A DNA stretch of 64,000 bases from Brumimicrobium sp033722555 (GTDB lineage: Bacteria > Bacteroidota > Bacteroidia > Flavobacteriales_D > Crocinitomicaceae), in the NCBI GenBank assembly GCA_033722555.1, contig JAWVYS010000008.1, positions 1-64,000 on the forward strand, given 5' to 3'. Below the pieces are notes generated by a model. The model was not told the DNA's origin and did no database searches. It saw only the letters and a program-made list of their open reading frames with translations. The position numbers and the translations under genes were made by a program. Shown here in pieces: positions 42,876 to 52,129 of the stretch (position 1 is the stretch's first letter; every line of letters begins with the position of its first letter).

Positions 42876-44594
42876 ATGGGAGAGAATAGCAACAAATATG
42901 GAGTTCTTCAGTTAAAGGAACAACTGTTTGAAAAGGGACTTCGAAACATTGTGTTTTCTCCCGGCTCCCGAAATGCACCTTTGATTATTTCCTTCGCTGG
43001 TGATGACAGGTTTAACACCTTCGTGATACCCGATGAGCGCAGTGCAGGTTTTTATGCTTTGGGAATGGCTGAACAACTTGGGAAGCCTGTTGCCGCTGTA
43101 TGTACCTCAGGATCTGCCTTACTTAATTATTATCCAGCTGTTTGCGAAGCATTTTATCGAAACATTCCTTTGGTGATTATATCAGCAGACCGACCGGATG
43201 AATGGGAAGATCATGGTGACGGTCAGACAATACGTCAAAAGGGAGTCTTTAAAAACCATATCTGCGATGAAACGAATTTGATCGAAAATCCACGGGATGA
43301 CAGTGAGAAATGGTTTAATAGAAGAGAAATTGAAAGGATAGTTGAAGTTGCAGTTGAACAGGGCCCGGTGCACATTAACTTTCCTTTTAAAGAACCGCTT
43401 TATCAGACAGGAGATCATGCACCTGTTGAAAAAAGGAATACACGTGTTTTGAAAGCAAAGGACGATTTTTCAGAAGAATCTCTGGCAGAGCTGACCCGAA
43501 TTTGGAATTCCTCGAAGCGAAAACTTATTATATGCGGGCAAATGCCCAAAGATCCGGTTCTTCAAGATCGTCTTGAAAGACTTACCAAAGACAAAAGTGT
43601 GGCTATTCTGGTTGAAAACACAAGTAATCTTTATCATCGGGATTTTATTCACTGCATTGACAGGACGATCAATAGCATCACGGAAGATTATCCCGAGTTA
43701 TTTCGCCCGGATCTCCTTATTACACTGGGAGGTGCCGTAATCTCAAAGAAAATAAAGACTTATCTTAGAAAATTTAAACCGGATCATCACTGGAGAATTG
43801 GTAAACATTTTCCCTTTATGGATACATACCAGTCTCTTACTCTTACCATACCAGTGAAAGATTCTTTTTTTATCAATTGTTTGCTGGACAATTCTTTTGT
43901 TAAAAATAACTCCCGCTATTCCGAGCAATGGAAGAACCTGGATTATCGGGTTCAGGATAAGCATCAATCTTTTTTGGCATCTGCTCCTTATTCGGATTTG
44001 AGTGTTTTCCGCTTCATTATGGATATTATTCCGGATAATAGTCGCCTGCATCTTGCGAACAGTTCTGTTGTGAGGTATGCCCAGCTCTTCGAGCCCGTGA
44101 GTTCCGTGATCTATACATGCAACAGAGGTACAAGTGGAATAGATGGGTCAACGAGCACAGCAATGGGAGCAGCAGTTGCCGATCCAAATCATCTCCATAC
44201 GTTTATTTCCGGAGATATTAGTTTTTTCTATGACAGCAACGCATTTTGGAATCATCATTTGCCTGAGAATTTCAGAATGTTTGTTATAAATAACGGAGGA
44301 GGGGGGATTTTTAAGATTATTCCGGGACCTGACAAAACGGAGGTTAATGACCGCTTTTTTGTTGCGAAACAATCCTTTTCGGCAAATAAGATCTGTGAAG
44401 CTTTTGATATAAACTATTTTAAAGCAGAAAGTGTAGAAGATATTGAAGATCAGTTGCATGCTTTCTTCGGTGCTCAGAGTAATAAAAAACCTGCACTCAT
44501 GGAAATATTTACGCCAACCGATATCAATGACAGCGTTCTGAAGGATTATTTCAATAAGATAAAAATCAGTGATATAGCTCCGATGAAGAGTTGA
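42876..44594 (+). CDS. menD: 2-succinyl-5-enolpyruvyl-6-hydroxy-3-cyclohexene-1-carboxylate synthase
   Basis: A 572-aa thiamine-diphosphate enzyme that joins isochorismate and 2-oxoglutarate in menaquinone synthesis. N-terminal block GLRNIVFSPGSRNAPLI, the catalytic-Glu region IPDERSAGFYALGMAEQLGKP, CTSGSALLNYYPAVCEA, and the C-terminal ThDP/Mg motif from SGDISFFYDSNAFW to VINNGGGGIF, are all MenD-specific. Length is normal (550-580 aa). Other men genes are not in the window. It is the last gene of the ABC exporter run and is convergent with the rhomboid gene, 30 nt apart. Confidence 0.95.
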   Translation: MGENSNKYGVLQLKEQLFEKGLRNIVFSPGSRNAPLIISFAGDDRFNTFVIPDERSAGFYALGMAEQLGKPVAAVCTSGSALLNYYPAVCEAFYRNIPLVIISADRPDEWEDHGDGQTIRQKGVFKNHICDETNLIENPRDDSEKWFNRREIERIVEVAVEQGPVHINFPFKEPLYQTGDHAPVEKRNTRVLKAKDDFSEESLAELTRIWNSSKRKLIICGQMPKDPVLQDRLERLTKDKSVAILVENTSNLYHRDFIHCIDRTINSITEDYPELFRPDLLITLGGAVISKKIKTYLRKFKPDHHWRIGKHFPFMDTYQSLTLTIPVKDSFFINCLLDNSFVKNNSRYSEQWKNLDYRVQDKHQSFLASAPYSDLSVFRFIMDIIPDNSRLHLANSSVVRYAQLFEPVSSVIYTCNRGTSGIDGSTSTAMGAAVADPNHLHTFISGDISFFYDSNAFWNHHLPENFRMFVINNGGGGIFKIIPGPDKTEVNDRFFVAKQSFSANKICEAFDINYFKAESVEDIEDQLHAFFGAQSNKKPALMEIFTPTDINDSVLKDYFNKIKISDIAPMKS

Positions 44595-44624
44595 TCAATT
44601 CGGGGTGATTAAGTAATTCTGATT

Positions 44625-45434
44625 TCAGTTCTTTTTTTTCTTGTCGTCCTTTTTCTTTTCTGCCGACTTGAAATGATATTCTATGCTGATATCCGAACTT
44701 TTATCAGAATTATTAGCTGAATTCGGAAGATCTTCTTCATGACTTTTATTTTGAAGTTCTTCCCAACGACGCTTTCGCTCAAGCCATTCCCCTTCAAGGT
44801 CGGGCGGTTCAATACCCATTTCCTTTTCAATTTCGTAACGATACTTCGGTGGCTTTGGACCTTGTTTTCTGAAAACAAATGCAATTAAGATTCCAACGAG
44901 TAAACCAACCAGATGTCCCTCCCAGGATATTCTTGATTCAATGGGAAATATACCCCATATCATCGATCCATACACAAAAGCAACGAAAAGTGCGATCGCC
45001 TGAAGAGGAAGGTATCTTCTCAGGATTCCGCTCATGAATAGAAACCCGAATAATCCGTAAATTACTCCCGACATTCCTATGTGGTACGAATGTATATTTC
45101 CAGCGAGATACCACAAAAGAAATCCTCCGCCAAGCCAAATGAAAAGAACCACATACAGTGCTATTTCACGATAAAAATAGATAAGTGCGCTCAAAAAAAT
45201 AAAGGTTGGTATGGAGTTGTTGATGATATGCGAAAAATCCCCCTGACCATGTATAAAAGGCATGAAAATGATTCCTTTTAAGCCCTCGGCGGTTCCCGGT
45301 TTAACTCCGTATTTATAGAGATCGAGATGGTAGTATCTGTCCACAAAGAATACGCTCCACATTAGTATTATCACCAACAGGGGATAAATAATTGCTTCGA
45401 GCGTTGCACCTCTCTTTGTTTGTACGAATTTCAT
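44625..45434 (-). CDS. Rhomboid-family intramembrane serine protease
   Basis: A 269-aa membrane protein with six to seven helices. The catalytic serine lies in HIGMSGVIYGLFGFLF (GxSG) and the catalytic histidine in SWEGHLVGLLVGILIA, the normal rhomboid dyad. The upstream loop with HGQGDFSHIINNSIP replaces the usual HxxxxHxxxN block and is recognisable. A long charged C-terminal tail (about 75 residues, rich in Lys/Glu, ending KKKDDKKKKN) is cytosolic. It should cleave membrane-protein substrates; none can be named. Stand-alone, convergent with menD. Confidence 0.9.
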   Translation of the reverse strand: MKFVQTKRGATLEAIIYPLLVIILMWSVFFVDRYYHLDLYKYGVKPGTAEGLKGIIFMPFIHGQGDFSHIINNSIPTFIFLSALIYFYREIALYVVLFIWLGGGFLLWYLAGNIHSYHIGMSGVIYGLFGFLFMSGILRRYLPLQAIALFVAFVYGSMIWGIFPIESRISWEGHLVGLLVGILIAFVFRKQGPKPPKYRYEIEKEMGIEPPDLEGEWLERKRRWEELQNKSHEEDLPNSANNSDKSSDISIEYHFKSAEKKKDDKKKKN

Positions 45435-45536
45435 GAGGCCTGATTTTCAAAAACCGTTCCTTCTGTGAATATACGACATTGTGTCAGAGAACTTCAAATA
45501 TATAAAGCTGACCGGAAAACATCGATCATGTTTTAT

Positions 45537-45544
45537 TATCTTTG
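45537..45544 (+). promoter_or_regulatory. Promoter -7 element for fabF
   Basis: TATCTTTG, 21 nt before the ATG at 45566. The TTG at 45542 that would extend the frame is part of the element. Confidence 0.55.
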
Positions 45545-45565
45545 ACCGCTCAAGAAAAGAAATAC

Positions 45566-46813
45566 ATGCGAAGAGTTGTTATCACCGGTATGGGAGCTCT
45601 GACTCCTATAGGAAATAATGTTACTGAATTCTGGAAAAACGCGATTGACGGTAAAAGCGGTTCAGGACCCATCAGTACTTTTGATACCACAAATTTTAAG
45701 ACGAAATTTGCCTGTGAACTTAAGAATTACAATCCACTCGATCATTTCGACAGGAAAGAAGTTAAAACCTATGACCTCTTTACTCAGTATGCACTTGTTG
45801 CCGTGAATGAGGCTGTCAATGATGCTTCTATTGAGTTTTCAAAATTGGATCTTGATCGTATAGGCGTGATTTGGGGATCAGGAAACGGTGGGATACAAAC
45901 CTTTGAAGAGCAAATGAAAGAATATTTTCAGGGAGACGGTACTCCACGCTTTTCACCTTTCTTCATTCCAAGAATCCTTGTGGATATAGCTGCCGGTATA
46001 ATCTCCATGAAATATGGTCTTCGTGGGGTGAATTACTGTCCGGTTTCGGCATGTGCGACGTCAACGACAGCGATCATTGATGCCTTCAACTATATTCGAT
46101 GGAATAAAGCCGACGTTATTTTAACCGGAGGTTCAGAGGCTGCAATTTGTCCTGCAACAGTGGGTGGTTTTGGTGCTGCCAAGGCATTGTCTACCGATAA
46201 TGACAATTTTGCTACGGCTTCAAAACCTTTTGATACGGAAAGAAACGGCTTCGTTATGGGAGAGGGCTCGGGGGCACTCCTACTGGAAGAGTACGAGCAC
46301 GCAATAAGACGAGGTGCAAAAATTTATGGAGAAATTGTTGGAGGAGGAATGGCAGGAGATGCATATCACCTCACGGGCACCCATCCGGAAGGAAGGGGAG
46401 CTGTAAGGGGAATGTCATTGGCAATTGAAGAGGCAGGAATAACACCCGATGACGTTGATTACGTAAACATGCATGCGACCTCAACACCTCTCGGAGATAA
46501 AAGCGAACTGATCGCGGTCGAAAAACTCTTTGGTCGAAGAAGGTCACTCACGCTTGGTGGTACAAAATCAATGACAGGGCATCTACTTGGAGCCGCTGGA
46601 GCCATTGAAGCTATTCTATCCGTAAAAGCTTTACAGGAACAAATAGTTCCGCCGACGATCAACACCAAAAATATTGAACCTGAATTTAAAGATATGTTTG
46701 ATTTTCCTCTGGACAAGTCGGTTAAGAGAAAACTGAATTTTGCGTTATCAAATACCTTTGGATTCGGTGGCCATATTGCCGCGGTTCTCTTCAAACGTTA
46801 TGAACAGGTTTGA
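45566..46813 (+). CDS. fabF: Beta-ketoacyl-ACP synthase II
   Basis: A 415-aa condensing enzyme for fatty acid elongation. Catalytic Cys163 is in PVSACATSTTAIIDAF, the two histidines in VNMHATSTPLGD and GGTKSMTGHLLGAAGA, and the C-terminal FALSNTFGFGGHIAAVLF is typical. Start MRRVVITGMGALTPIG is the usual family N-terminus. Length equals E. coli FabF to within a few residues. acpP is not adjacent, unlike the order in many bacteria, so this may be a second fabF copy. Convergent with the DUF2279 gene, 13 nt apart. Confidence 0.95.
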   Translation: MRRVVITGMGALTPIGNNVTEFWKNAIDGKSGSGPISTFDTTNFKTKFACELKNYNPLDHFDRKEVKTYDLFTQYALVAVNEAVNDASIEFSKLDLDRIGVIWGSGNGGIQTFEEQMKEYFQGDGTPRFSPFFIPRILVDIAAGIISMKYGLRGVNYCPVSACATSTTAIIDAFNYIRWNKADVILTGGSEAAICPATVGGFGAAKALSTDNDNFATASKPFDTERNGFVMGEGSGALLLEEYEHAIRRGAKIYGEIVGGGMAGDAYHLTGTHPEGRGAVRGMSLAIEEAGITPDDVDYVNMHATSTPLGDKSELIAVEKLFGRRRSLTLGGTKSMTGHLLGAAGAIEAILSVKALQEQIVPPTINTKNIEPEFKDMFDFPLDKSVKRKLNFALSNTFGFGGHIAAVLFKRYEQV

Positions 46814-46826
46814 TGATTTTTTGATC

Positions 46827-47744
46827 TCAGAAATATACGGGATGAAACTTCACTTGATTTCCCGAAAATTCAACCGCGGGAAATGGAACTTTCACATGAT
46901 TCAAAATTCTGTAGATGGTCTTTACCCAACTTTTTGACGTGGGAATCTGTTCAAAGTCGATATCCAATGAGAAAAAATATTGTCTTCTTGCATTAAACAT
47001 CGTTTGAATATTTCCTTGATCGGCATATTCGAAATAGTTTTGATCTCCAACCAGTTTTTCGTCAACACTGTATCCGAAACTGATGCTAAGCCATTTGGGG
47101 AAATTGCTTTGACCGAATATAAAGTGACCGGGTGCTGCCGATATCCAGTAGGTCTGACCGTTGTAGTCCTTAAGAAAACGCTCCGGAAGGGTACTTCCCA
47201 AAACCTCAGGTCTGTATTGAGCATAAGGAGAGGGATGTACGCTGAATTTCAGTTTGAAGTACTCCTCTTCCCACAGCATTTCCTGAGTTGTAAACCACAG
47301 AACTCCCAGTGTATTCGCGCCAAAATCTGACCAGGAAAATCCCCACTGATCACTATATCCGTCGAGAAGTTCAAAACTCGCGAGGTAACCAATTCCCGTC
47401 GCGGCTCCAAGAATCAGACTCGTGTTTTTCTTTACCCCCGACCAGCGATAAGCGTTGTAAACATTCGATGATATCAATTGCCCGGCATAAATATGTCCCA
47501 TTTTGTCCATCTGAGCCCATTGATTGAGGTCGCCCTCGACATGAAAATTTCCTGTGAGAGATTCTTTATACCATATCTCTTTCAGTGCAATGATGCTTCC
47601 TGCCCAGCCCGTACCTATGAGGGAACTCGTTAAAGCGGTCCTGTTTTTATTGAAAGAGGTATCAGCTTCAAATGGAGAACGCTGTCCGTGGCTCGTAAAA
47701 GAGTAATGGAAAACGAAAACCAGAAATATGAGAAGCCTTTTCAC
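46827..47744 (-). CDS. DUF2279 (YfiM-like) secreted protein
   Basis: A 305-aa protein starting with GTG, with a signal peptide (KRLLIFLVFVFHYSF, cleavage near SHGQ). The DUF2279/YfiM core is clear: QMDKMGHIYAGQLISSN, YRWSGVKKNTSLILGAATG, and GFSWSDFGANTLGVLW. A C-terminal part (LPERFLKDYNGQTYWIS onward) occurs in the Bacteroidota members and looks strand-rich. Function unknown; probably envelope-located. A near-match promoter TAACTTTA lies about 4 nt upstream. It precedes no other minus-strand gene closely. Confidence 0.82.
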   Translation of the reverse strand: MKRLLIFLVFVFHYSFTSHGQRSPFEADTSFNKNRTALTSSLIGTGWAGSIIALKEIWYKESLTGNFHVEGDLNQWAQMDKMGHIYAGQLISSNVYNAYRWSGVKKNTSLILGAATGIGYLASFELLDGYSDQWGFSWSDFGANTLGVLWFTTQEMLWEEEYFKLKFSVHPSPYAQYRPEVLGSTLPERFLKDYNGQTYWISAAPGHFIFGQSNFPKWLSISFGYSVDEKLVGDQNYFEYADQGNIQTMFNARRQYFFSLDIDFEQIPTSKSWVKTIYRILNHVKVPFPAVEFSGNQVKFHPVYF

Positions 47745-47799
47745 GAAGTAAAGTTAAGGGATTATGGCTTAACTGTGAACTAACTTAATTTTTCATGTG

Positions 47800-49467
47800 C
47801 TATTTCTTGTGTAGCTGAACATTGAAAGTGAAATCCACGATATCACCGATTTTTGAAGAACTACTCATACCATATTTCGTTCTGTCTATCCGTGAAGTTC
47901 CCCACAATACCATTACATCTTTACCGTCTTTTTCTCCGATTCCAACCACTTTTAGACGCAGTTCAAGAGGGTTTGTTGTTCCGAGCATGGTAAATTTTCC
48001 TGAAAGGATATAAGCATCATTTTCCTTTCTAAAATCTTCAGATACAAAGTGCATCGCAGGATATTTTTCTTCGTGGAAATAATCCTCTTCCATCAGATGT
48101 TCATCACGCATAGAGTTGTAAGTGGTTAAAGACTGAACAGGAAGAGTGACATCAATTTTAGATTTTTCTATATTTTCACGAACATGGAAGTTTCCGCGGA
48201 TTTTTTTTATCTCTCCCGAAGTTCTTCCACCTTTGGGACCGAGTTCAAATTCTACGACCGAGTTTTCTGGATCTATTTCCCATTTACCCAATGATTCATC
48301 ATCTAAAGCTATCCCTTCAGGTTCGTTTTTCATTTCCGTCGGCTTGAGTTCTTGGTCCTTGCCTTTATCATTTTCTTTCTTTTCTTGTGAAATTCCAAGC
48401 TCCTGTAAATTGATCGGAGATTTTTTTTCGACAGGTTTTATATAAGGAAACACTATTAGCATCACTCCTATGGCACTGAGCTGAAGTGCAACAAAAGATG
48501 AATTTTTGAAATATACGTAGAGTATACTTATCAGTCCCATTGCTGCGAGAACACCTCCGAAAGCGAGAATTCCGCCGAGTCTCTCAAGCTGTGTGTAAGC
48601 AAATCCTACAAAACTTAAAACAAGGAGGGGGAGAACCAGAGCGGATACACTTAAAACGATTTTTTGCTTAAGTTGATTTTTTCTTGCAAGTGTGAGTATT
48701 CGTTCAAAGAACACAATCATCGCTACTCCGATGAATGCACCTTCAATGATTTCTCCTTTTGTAAAGTCCAGCGTTGAAAATCCGGCTTTCTCCAACAGTA
48801 TGGGGATTAATCCCCAAAGAAGCATTGCGCTACCACCGGCTTTAAAAATATCGCTCTTAAGCGTAGTTTTGTTTTCTGCAGTAAAACCTGCCGAGAGCAA
48901 AAAGACACCTGTGAGGATCATGACAAAATTACCCAGAAGAAACATTCCAAGTGCTGACGCTCCGGCTATCAGAGCGTAAACAAGAATAAGTTCGGTGGTT
49001 CCTGTACTAAAGCTATAATCGTTAATTTTCAGTGGTGTCACAAACAGTTTCTTTAGCAGGTAATTGATGAACAGAGTGATCAATGGTAATAGCGCTCCGC
49101 AGACAGCAAAAGCAATAATTTCTGTTTCCGAATCCGGAGAAAAGCCCATATAACTAAATCCATCCAAAGATGGTAGGAGAAGTACCGAAAATGCTAGCAG
49201 TACCGGAATCACAAGCCACCAAAGAGAATTGGATCTTTGCGATAGAATACCGATAAAAAAACTAATACTGAGAATGGATAGTAGAAACAACGGAAGGGAT
49301 CGATCAATAATATCTGTATGGCTAAAATGAGGCATGCTCATAAGTAATACAACAATCCCCAAACAGAAAAAGGAAGCCGAGGAGATGAGCGGATGCTTTT
49401 TCCGAACATTGCCTATCGTGGCTATGACTCCTGTGAACAATGCAAAGTAAGTGATAATTGTTACCAT
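47800..49467 (-). CDS. Polytopic membrane protein fused to C-terminal YceI domain
   Basis: A 555-aa two-part protein. Residues about 1-350 hold roughly ten to eleven membrane helices (ITYFALFTGVIATIG, FLLSILSISFFIGIL, LMLIVFPYIKP at the end). A very charged linker (about 350-400, EKKENDKGKDQELKPTEMK) leads to a YceI-like beta-barrel domain (about 405-555: DPENSVVEFELGPKGG, IRGNFHVRENIEKSKIDVTL, MRDEHLMEEDYFHEEKYP, TSRIDRTKYGMSSSSKIGD). YceI domains bind isoprenoid or lipid chains and are usually free periplasmic proteins, so this fusion is unusual. A TATATTTG promoter element lies 17 nt upstream. Confidence 0.82.
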   Translation of the reverse strand: MVTIITYFALFTGVIATIGNVRKKHPLISSASFFCLGIVVLLMSMPHFSHTDIIDRSLPLFLLSILSISFFIGILSQRSNSLWWLVIPVLLAFSVLLLPSLDGFSYMGFSPDSETEIIAFAVCGALLPLITLFINYLLKKLFVTPLKINDYSFSTGTTELILVYALIAGASALGMFLLGNFVMILTGVFLLSAGFTAENKTTLKSDIFKAGGSAMLLWGLIPILLEKAGFSTLDFTKGEIIEGAFIGVAMIVFFERILTLARKNQLKQKIVLSVSALVLPLLVLSFVGFAYTQLERLGGILAFGGVLAAMGLISILYVYFKNSSFVALQLSAIGVMLIVFPYIKPVEKKSPINLQELGISQEKKENDKGKDQELKPTEMKNEPEGIALDDESLGKWEIDPENSVVEFELGPKGGRTSGEIKKIRGNFHVRENIEKSKIDVTLPVQSLTTYNSMRDEHLMEEDYFHEEKYPAMHFVSEDFRKENDAYILSGKFTMLGTTNPLELRLKVVGIGEKDGKDVMVLWGTSRIDRTKYGMSSSSKIGDIVDFTFNVQLHKK

Positions 49468-49484
49468 GGTAAATATTTTTAAAA

Positions 49485-49492
49485 CAAATATA
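49485..49492 (-). promoter_or_regulatory. Promoter -7 element for YceI-fusion gene
   Basis: On the minus strand this reads TATATTTG, 17 nt before the ATG at 49467. Confidence 0.5.
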
Positions 49493-49540
49493 GATGAATT
49501 TTATTGATTGCAGCGTAATTTTCCGGGAAATTTTAAAAAC

Positions 49541-51247
49541 TTAAAACTCAAGCTCGTATATCTCCTCACTACTGTTGCCACAAGCATCTGTTGCTCGAAT
49601 TTTCAGTTTTTTCAGGCCTTGAAGATGCTGAGGAACCTCAAAATAGAAAACATTTTTCTTAGGTTCCCAGCTTAAAAGATACCACCGGTCATCGATGAAG
49701 ATATCGTAATCCGTTAGTCCGGATTCTGCGTCATCAATACTCCATAAAAGCGTTTTTCCTCTAACAGATCCTTTATTTATGAAATTTCTCCGCACAATAA
49801 CCGGAGGAGAAAGATCTGTCTTCACTTCAAAAGTGCCAAAATTCCTCACCCAGACTGTAATCCATCCTTCATGAACAGCACCGGTTTCTGAATATTGTCT
49901 GTATTTCGAACTTCTCTCCACGTAATACTTTTCTTTTGGATGTTTTTGGTCGATGGGTAACATCAGTTTGAAAGTTTCCTGAAGAGGAATTTCCGGATCG
50001 CCAAAAGTGAGTTTGCCTTGCGAATAATCAATTATTAACGGGGTAGGTTCGTAAAGTAAACCAGGAGGCATCAAAACATAATGTGTCTCATCGAAATGCA
50101 TATATGCACTGTCGGGAAACAGGTATTTACCCTTTTCATATAAATTTTCTGTTTCACCGACGGCTCCTTCACTGATTTCGAGAAGAAAAGAAAGTTCTGA
50201 GGTGTTTCCTTCCACATCGGAGCAAACGTAAGTGACCTTATGGTTGGATCCCGGATTGAATCGCAGTATACCGTTGTTTACCGTTTTCTTGTAAATCGGT
50301 AAAGGATTGTGTATTGTTTTGAAAGTTTTTTGAAAATGCTTGCGCCGTAAGTGGAATTCTTCGTAGTCTTTGTGTGTATTAATCTGTCTGTTTGAGGAGA
50401 AATAAACGGTATTCATTTCCTGTTTGAATACAGTGTCATTATCGACAATCAAGGCAGCGCTGTAAATTCCACAAATATTGTTTGCAGCGTTAAGTTGATC
50501 AACAGCATCGAAGGCAAATCCTATTCCTCCTTTCTCGGAAGTGTAATTCGCAGGAACGATTAGTTTTCCCCCGGAGATGGTGTATTTTCCGTTGGCATCA
50601 TTAACGTTGATTCGTTGTGATTTTCCTTCTATTCTATATCCTTCCTGGGTCAATGCATAAACCTTCACTCCACGGATCAGTGGTTTTCTGGTATCTGCAA
50701 TTTTAAAATTGAATAAAAGCGGATTCAAAGCATGTTCGTTTACCGTTTCTCTGATTTCAAAGTGCAAATGGGGAGCAGAACTTCCTCCTGTATTTCCCGA
50801 GACCGCAATTATCTCGCCTTTTTTGACTTTTAAACTATCCTTGGAAGGATAATAATCGATTTCGAAATTTTGTTGTTTTTTTTGAATTTCTCTGACCAGT
50901 TCCTGAATGGCGCCCGAAAAATCTTCACAATGCGCATAAACGGAAGTAAGGCCGTTATAATGATCGATATAAACGACGTGGCCATATCCCCAGGGAGAAA
51001 CTTTTACCCTTGATACATAGCCGTTATCAATGCTGTATACGGGATGCCCCGTTTGACGCTGGGTTTTGAAGTCTATTCCTGTATGAAAATGGTTCGTTCG
51101 TAGTTCACCGAAATTAGCGGATAACACAAGTGGAATGTCAAGCGGAGGATGAAAATTGTATTGTTTGTAATTTGCTTTCTGCCCGAATCCTGTGATTATT
51201 AGGAAAAATAGGAGCGTTAAGCACAAATAAATCTTTTTGATCACCAT
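49541..51247 (-). CDS. M23 family metallopeptidase
   Basis: A 568-aa protein with a signal peptide (MVIKKIYLCLTLLFFLIIT, cleavage near GFGQ). Residues about 35-185 are a LytM/M23 peptidase domain with all four Zn/catalytic positions: RTNHFHTGIDFKT (HxxxD), YAHCED and APHLHFEIRE (HxH). The remaining 380 residues look beta-rich with an Ig-like C-terminus (LLWSIDDAESGLTDYDIFID, LKIRATDACGNSSEE). It probably cuts peptide cross-links in peptidoglycan from the periplasm. A TAATTTTG element ends only 5 nt before the ATG, suggesting a leaderless transcript. Confidence 0.9.
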   Translation of the reverse strand: MVIKKIYLCLTLLFFLIITGFGQKANYKQYNFHPPLDIPLVLSANFGELRTNHFHTGIDFKTQRQTGHPVYSIDNGYVSRVKVSPWGYGHVVYIDHYNGLTSVYAHCEDFSGAIQELVREIQKKQQNFEIDYYPSKDSLKVKKGEIIAVSGNTGGSSAPHLHFEIRETVNEHALNPLLFNFKIADTRKPLIRGVKVYALTQEGYRIEGKSQRINVNDANGKYTISGGKLIVPANYTSEKGGIGFAFDAVDQLNAANNICGIYSAALIVDNDTVFKQEMNTVYFSSNRQINTHKDYEEFHLRRKHFQKTFKTIHNPLPIYKKTVNNGILRFNPGSNHKVTYVCSDVEGNTSELSFLLEISEGAVGETENLYEKGKYLFPDSAYMHFDETHYVLMPPGLLYEPTPLIIDYSQGKLTFGDPEIPLQETFKLMLPIDQKHPKEKYYVERSSKYRQYSETGAVHEGWITVWVRNFGTFEVKTDLSPPVIVRRNFINKGSVRGKTLLWSIDDAESGLTDYDIFIDDRWYLLSWEPKKNVFYFEVPQHLQGLKKLKIRATDACGNSSEEIYELEF

Positions 51248-51252
51248 AATTG

Positions 51253-51260
51253 CAAAATTA
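51253..51260 (-). promoter_or_regulatory. Promoter -7 element, 5 nt from M23 start
   Basis: On the minus strand this reads TAATTTTG and ends 5 nt before the ATG at 51247. Confidence 0.5.
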
Positions 51261-51427
51261 ATGTATCACGTCAAAGATTCGGCTTAAAACTCGAAAAATC
51301 ATCTTCTTTTCAATGCAGCTTTTCACTTTCACAACTAAAAAAGTGATGTTTTAGTGAGCATATGCTGATGGATTCGAATTAGTCATAAAATATATATGAT
51401 TTAATTGGAATATAATTGAACGAATAT

Positions 51428-51435
51428 TACCTTTG
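51428..51435 (+). promoter_or_regulatory. Promoter -7 element for coiled-coil/zapA operon
   Basis: TACCTTTG, 19 nt before the ATG at 51455. Confidence 0.5.
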
Positions 51436-51454
51436 TGATTATCGTTAATCGAAA

Positions 51455-51748
51455 ATGGAGCAGGTACGTCAGATAATTTCCGAAATTGAAACTAAGATCC
51501 ACAAAATGCGGACTTCAATGGAAAATATTCAGGCGGAAAATGCAACGTTGAGAACGGAGATAGAAAACTTGGCAGGTAAACTGAAACAACGTGAGATGGA
51601 GGCCAGGGAATTCCGTGAAAAATACGATGAATTAGTGCAAAGAAATGAACAGTTTGCTCAGCCGTTATCTCACGATAACAAAGAGCATAACGAACGTATC
51701 GATGCATTAGTAAGGGAAATTGATGACTGTATAAGTCGACTGAAATAG
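51455..51748 (+). CDS. Coiled-coil protein upstream of zapA
   Basis: A 97-aa protein that is almost wholly coiled coil (IISEIETKIHKMRTSMENI, then NLAGKLKQREMEAREF), with Leu/Ile heptads and no membrane segment. It lies 8 nt upstream of zapA and shares its promoter. Small coiled-coil partners such as ZapB link ZapA to other divisome or chromosome factors in other bacteria; that this protein has such a role is inferred from position and shape only. Confidence 0.75.
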   Translation: MEQVRQIISEIETKIHKMRTSMENIQAENATLRTEIENLAGKLKQREMEAREFREKYDELVQRNEQFAQPLSHDNKEHNERIDALVREIDDCISRLK

Positions 51749-51756
51749 TAGTTGTA

Positions 51757-52044
51757 ATGGGCAAAACATCCATAAAAGTAATTCTTGCGGGAAGAAATTA
51801 TCCCCTCACCATCAATGAAGGTGAGGAACAGATCGTGAGAGAGGCTGTGGATGGAATTAACAGCAGTATAAAAAGACTTCAGGAGAATTATGCAGTAAAA
51901 GATATGCAGGATTTATTGGCAATGACAGCTTTACAGTTGGCAACGCGCCCCGGTAAAACAGAGTCTTCAGGAAATGAAGGTAATGATGTAAACGAGGAAC
52001 TATTAAATGAGTTGAAGCGTTTGTCTGACAGTATTACGTTCTGA
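51757..52044 (+). CDS. zapA: Cell division protein ZapA
   Basis: A 95-aa ZapA-family protein. The N-terminal domain (SIKVILAGRNYPLTINEGEEQ) with the AxxxINxxIKxL-type helix (DGINSSIKRLQENYAVKD) and MLALQLA-like helix (DLLAMTALQLAT) fit the family. ZapA binds FtsZ and cross-links protofilaments at the division ring. Gene 2 of the operon with the coiled-coil protein; followed by a terminator-like hairpin and then rny, an order I associate with Bacteroidota. Confidence 0.9.
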   Translation: MGKTSIKVILAGRNYPLTINEGEEQIVREAVDGINSSIKRLQENYAVKDMQDLLAMTALQLATRPGKTESSGNEGNDVNEELLNELKRLSDSITF

Positions 52045-52072
52045 AGATAATTCTTGCAAGTATTAACGATTT

Positions 52073-52115
52073 CCCACAGGTTTAAAACAATGGTTTTAAG
52101 TGTGTGGGATTTTTT
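52073..52115 (+). terminator. Terminator-like hairpin between zapA and rny
   Basis: CCCACA (52073-52078) with TGTGGG (52103-52108) and an inner 7-bp stem TTAAAAC (52082-52088) with GTTTTAA (52093-52099), separated by a small internal loop; loop AATG. Six T follow at 52110-52115. The T-run ends 14 nt before the rny ATG, so it either ends the zapA mRNA or attenuates rny. Confidence 0.75.
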
Positions 52116-52129
52116 ATTAAATAATAATT

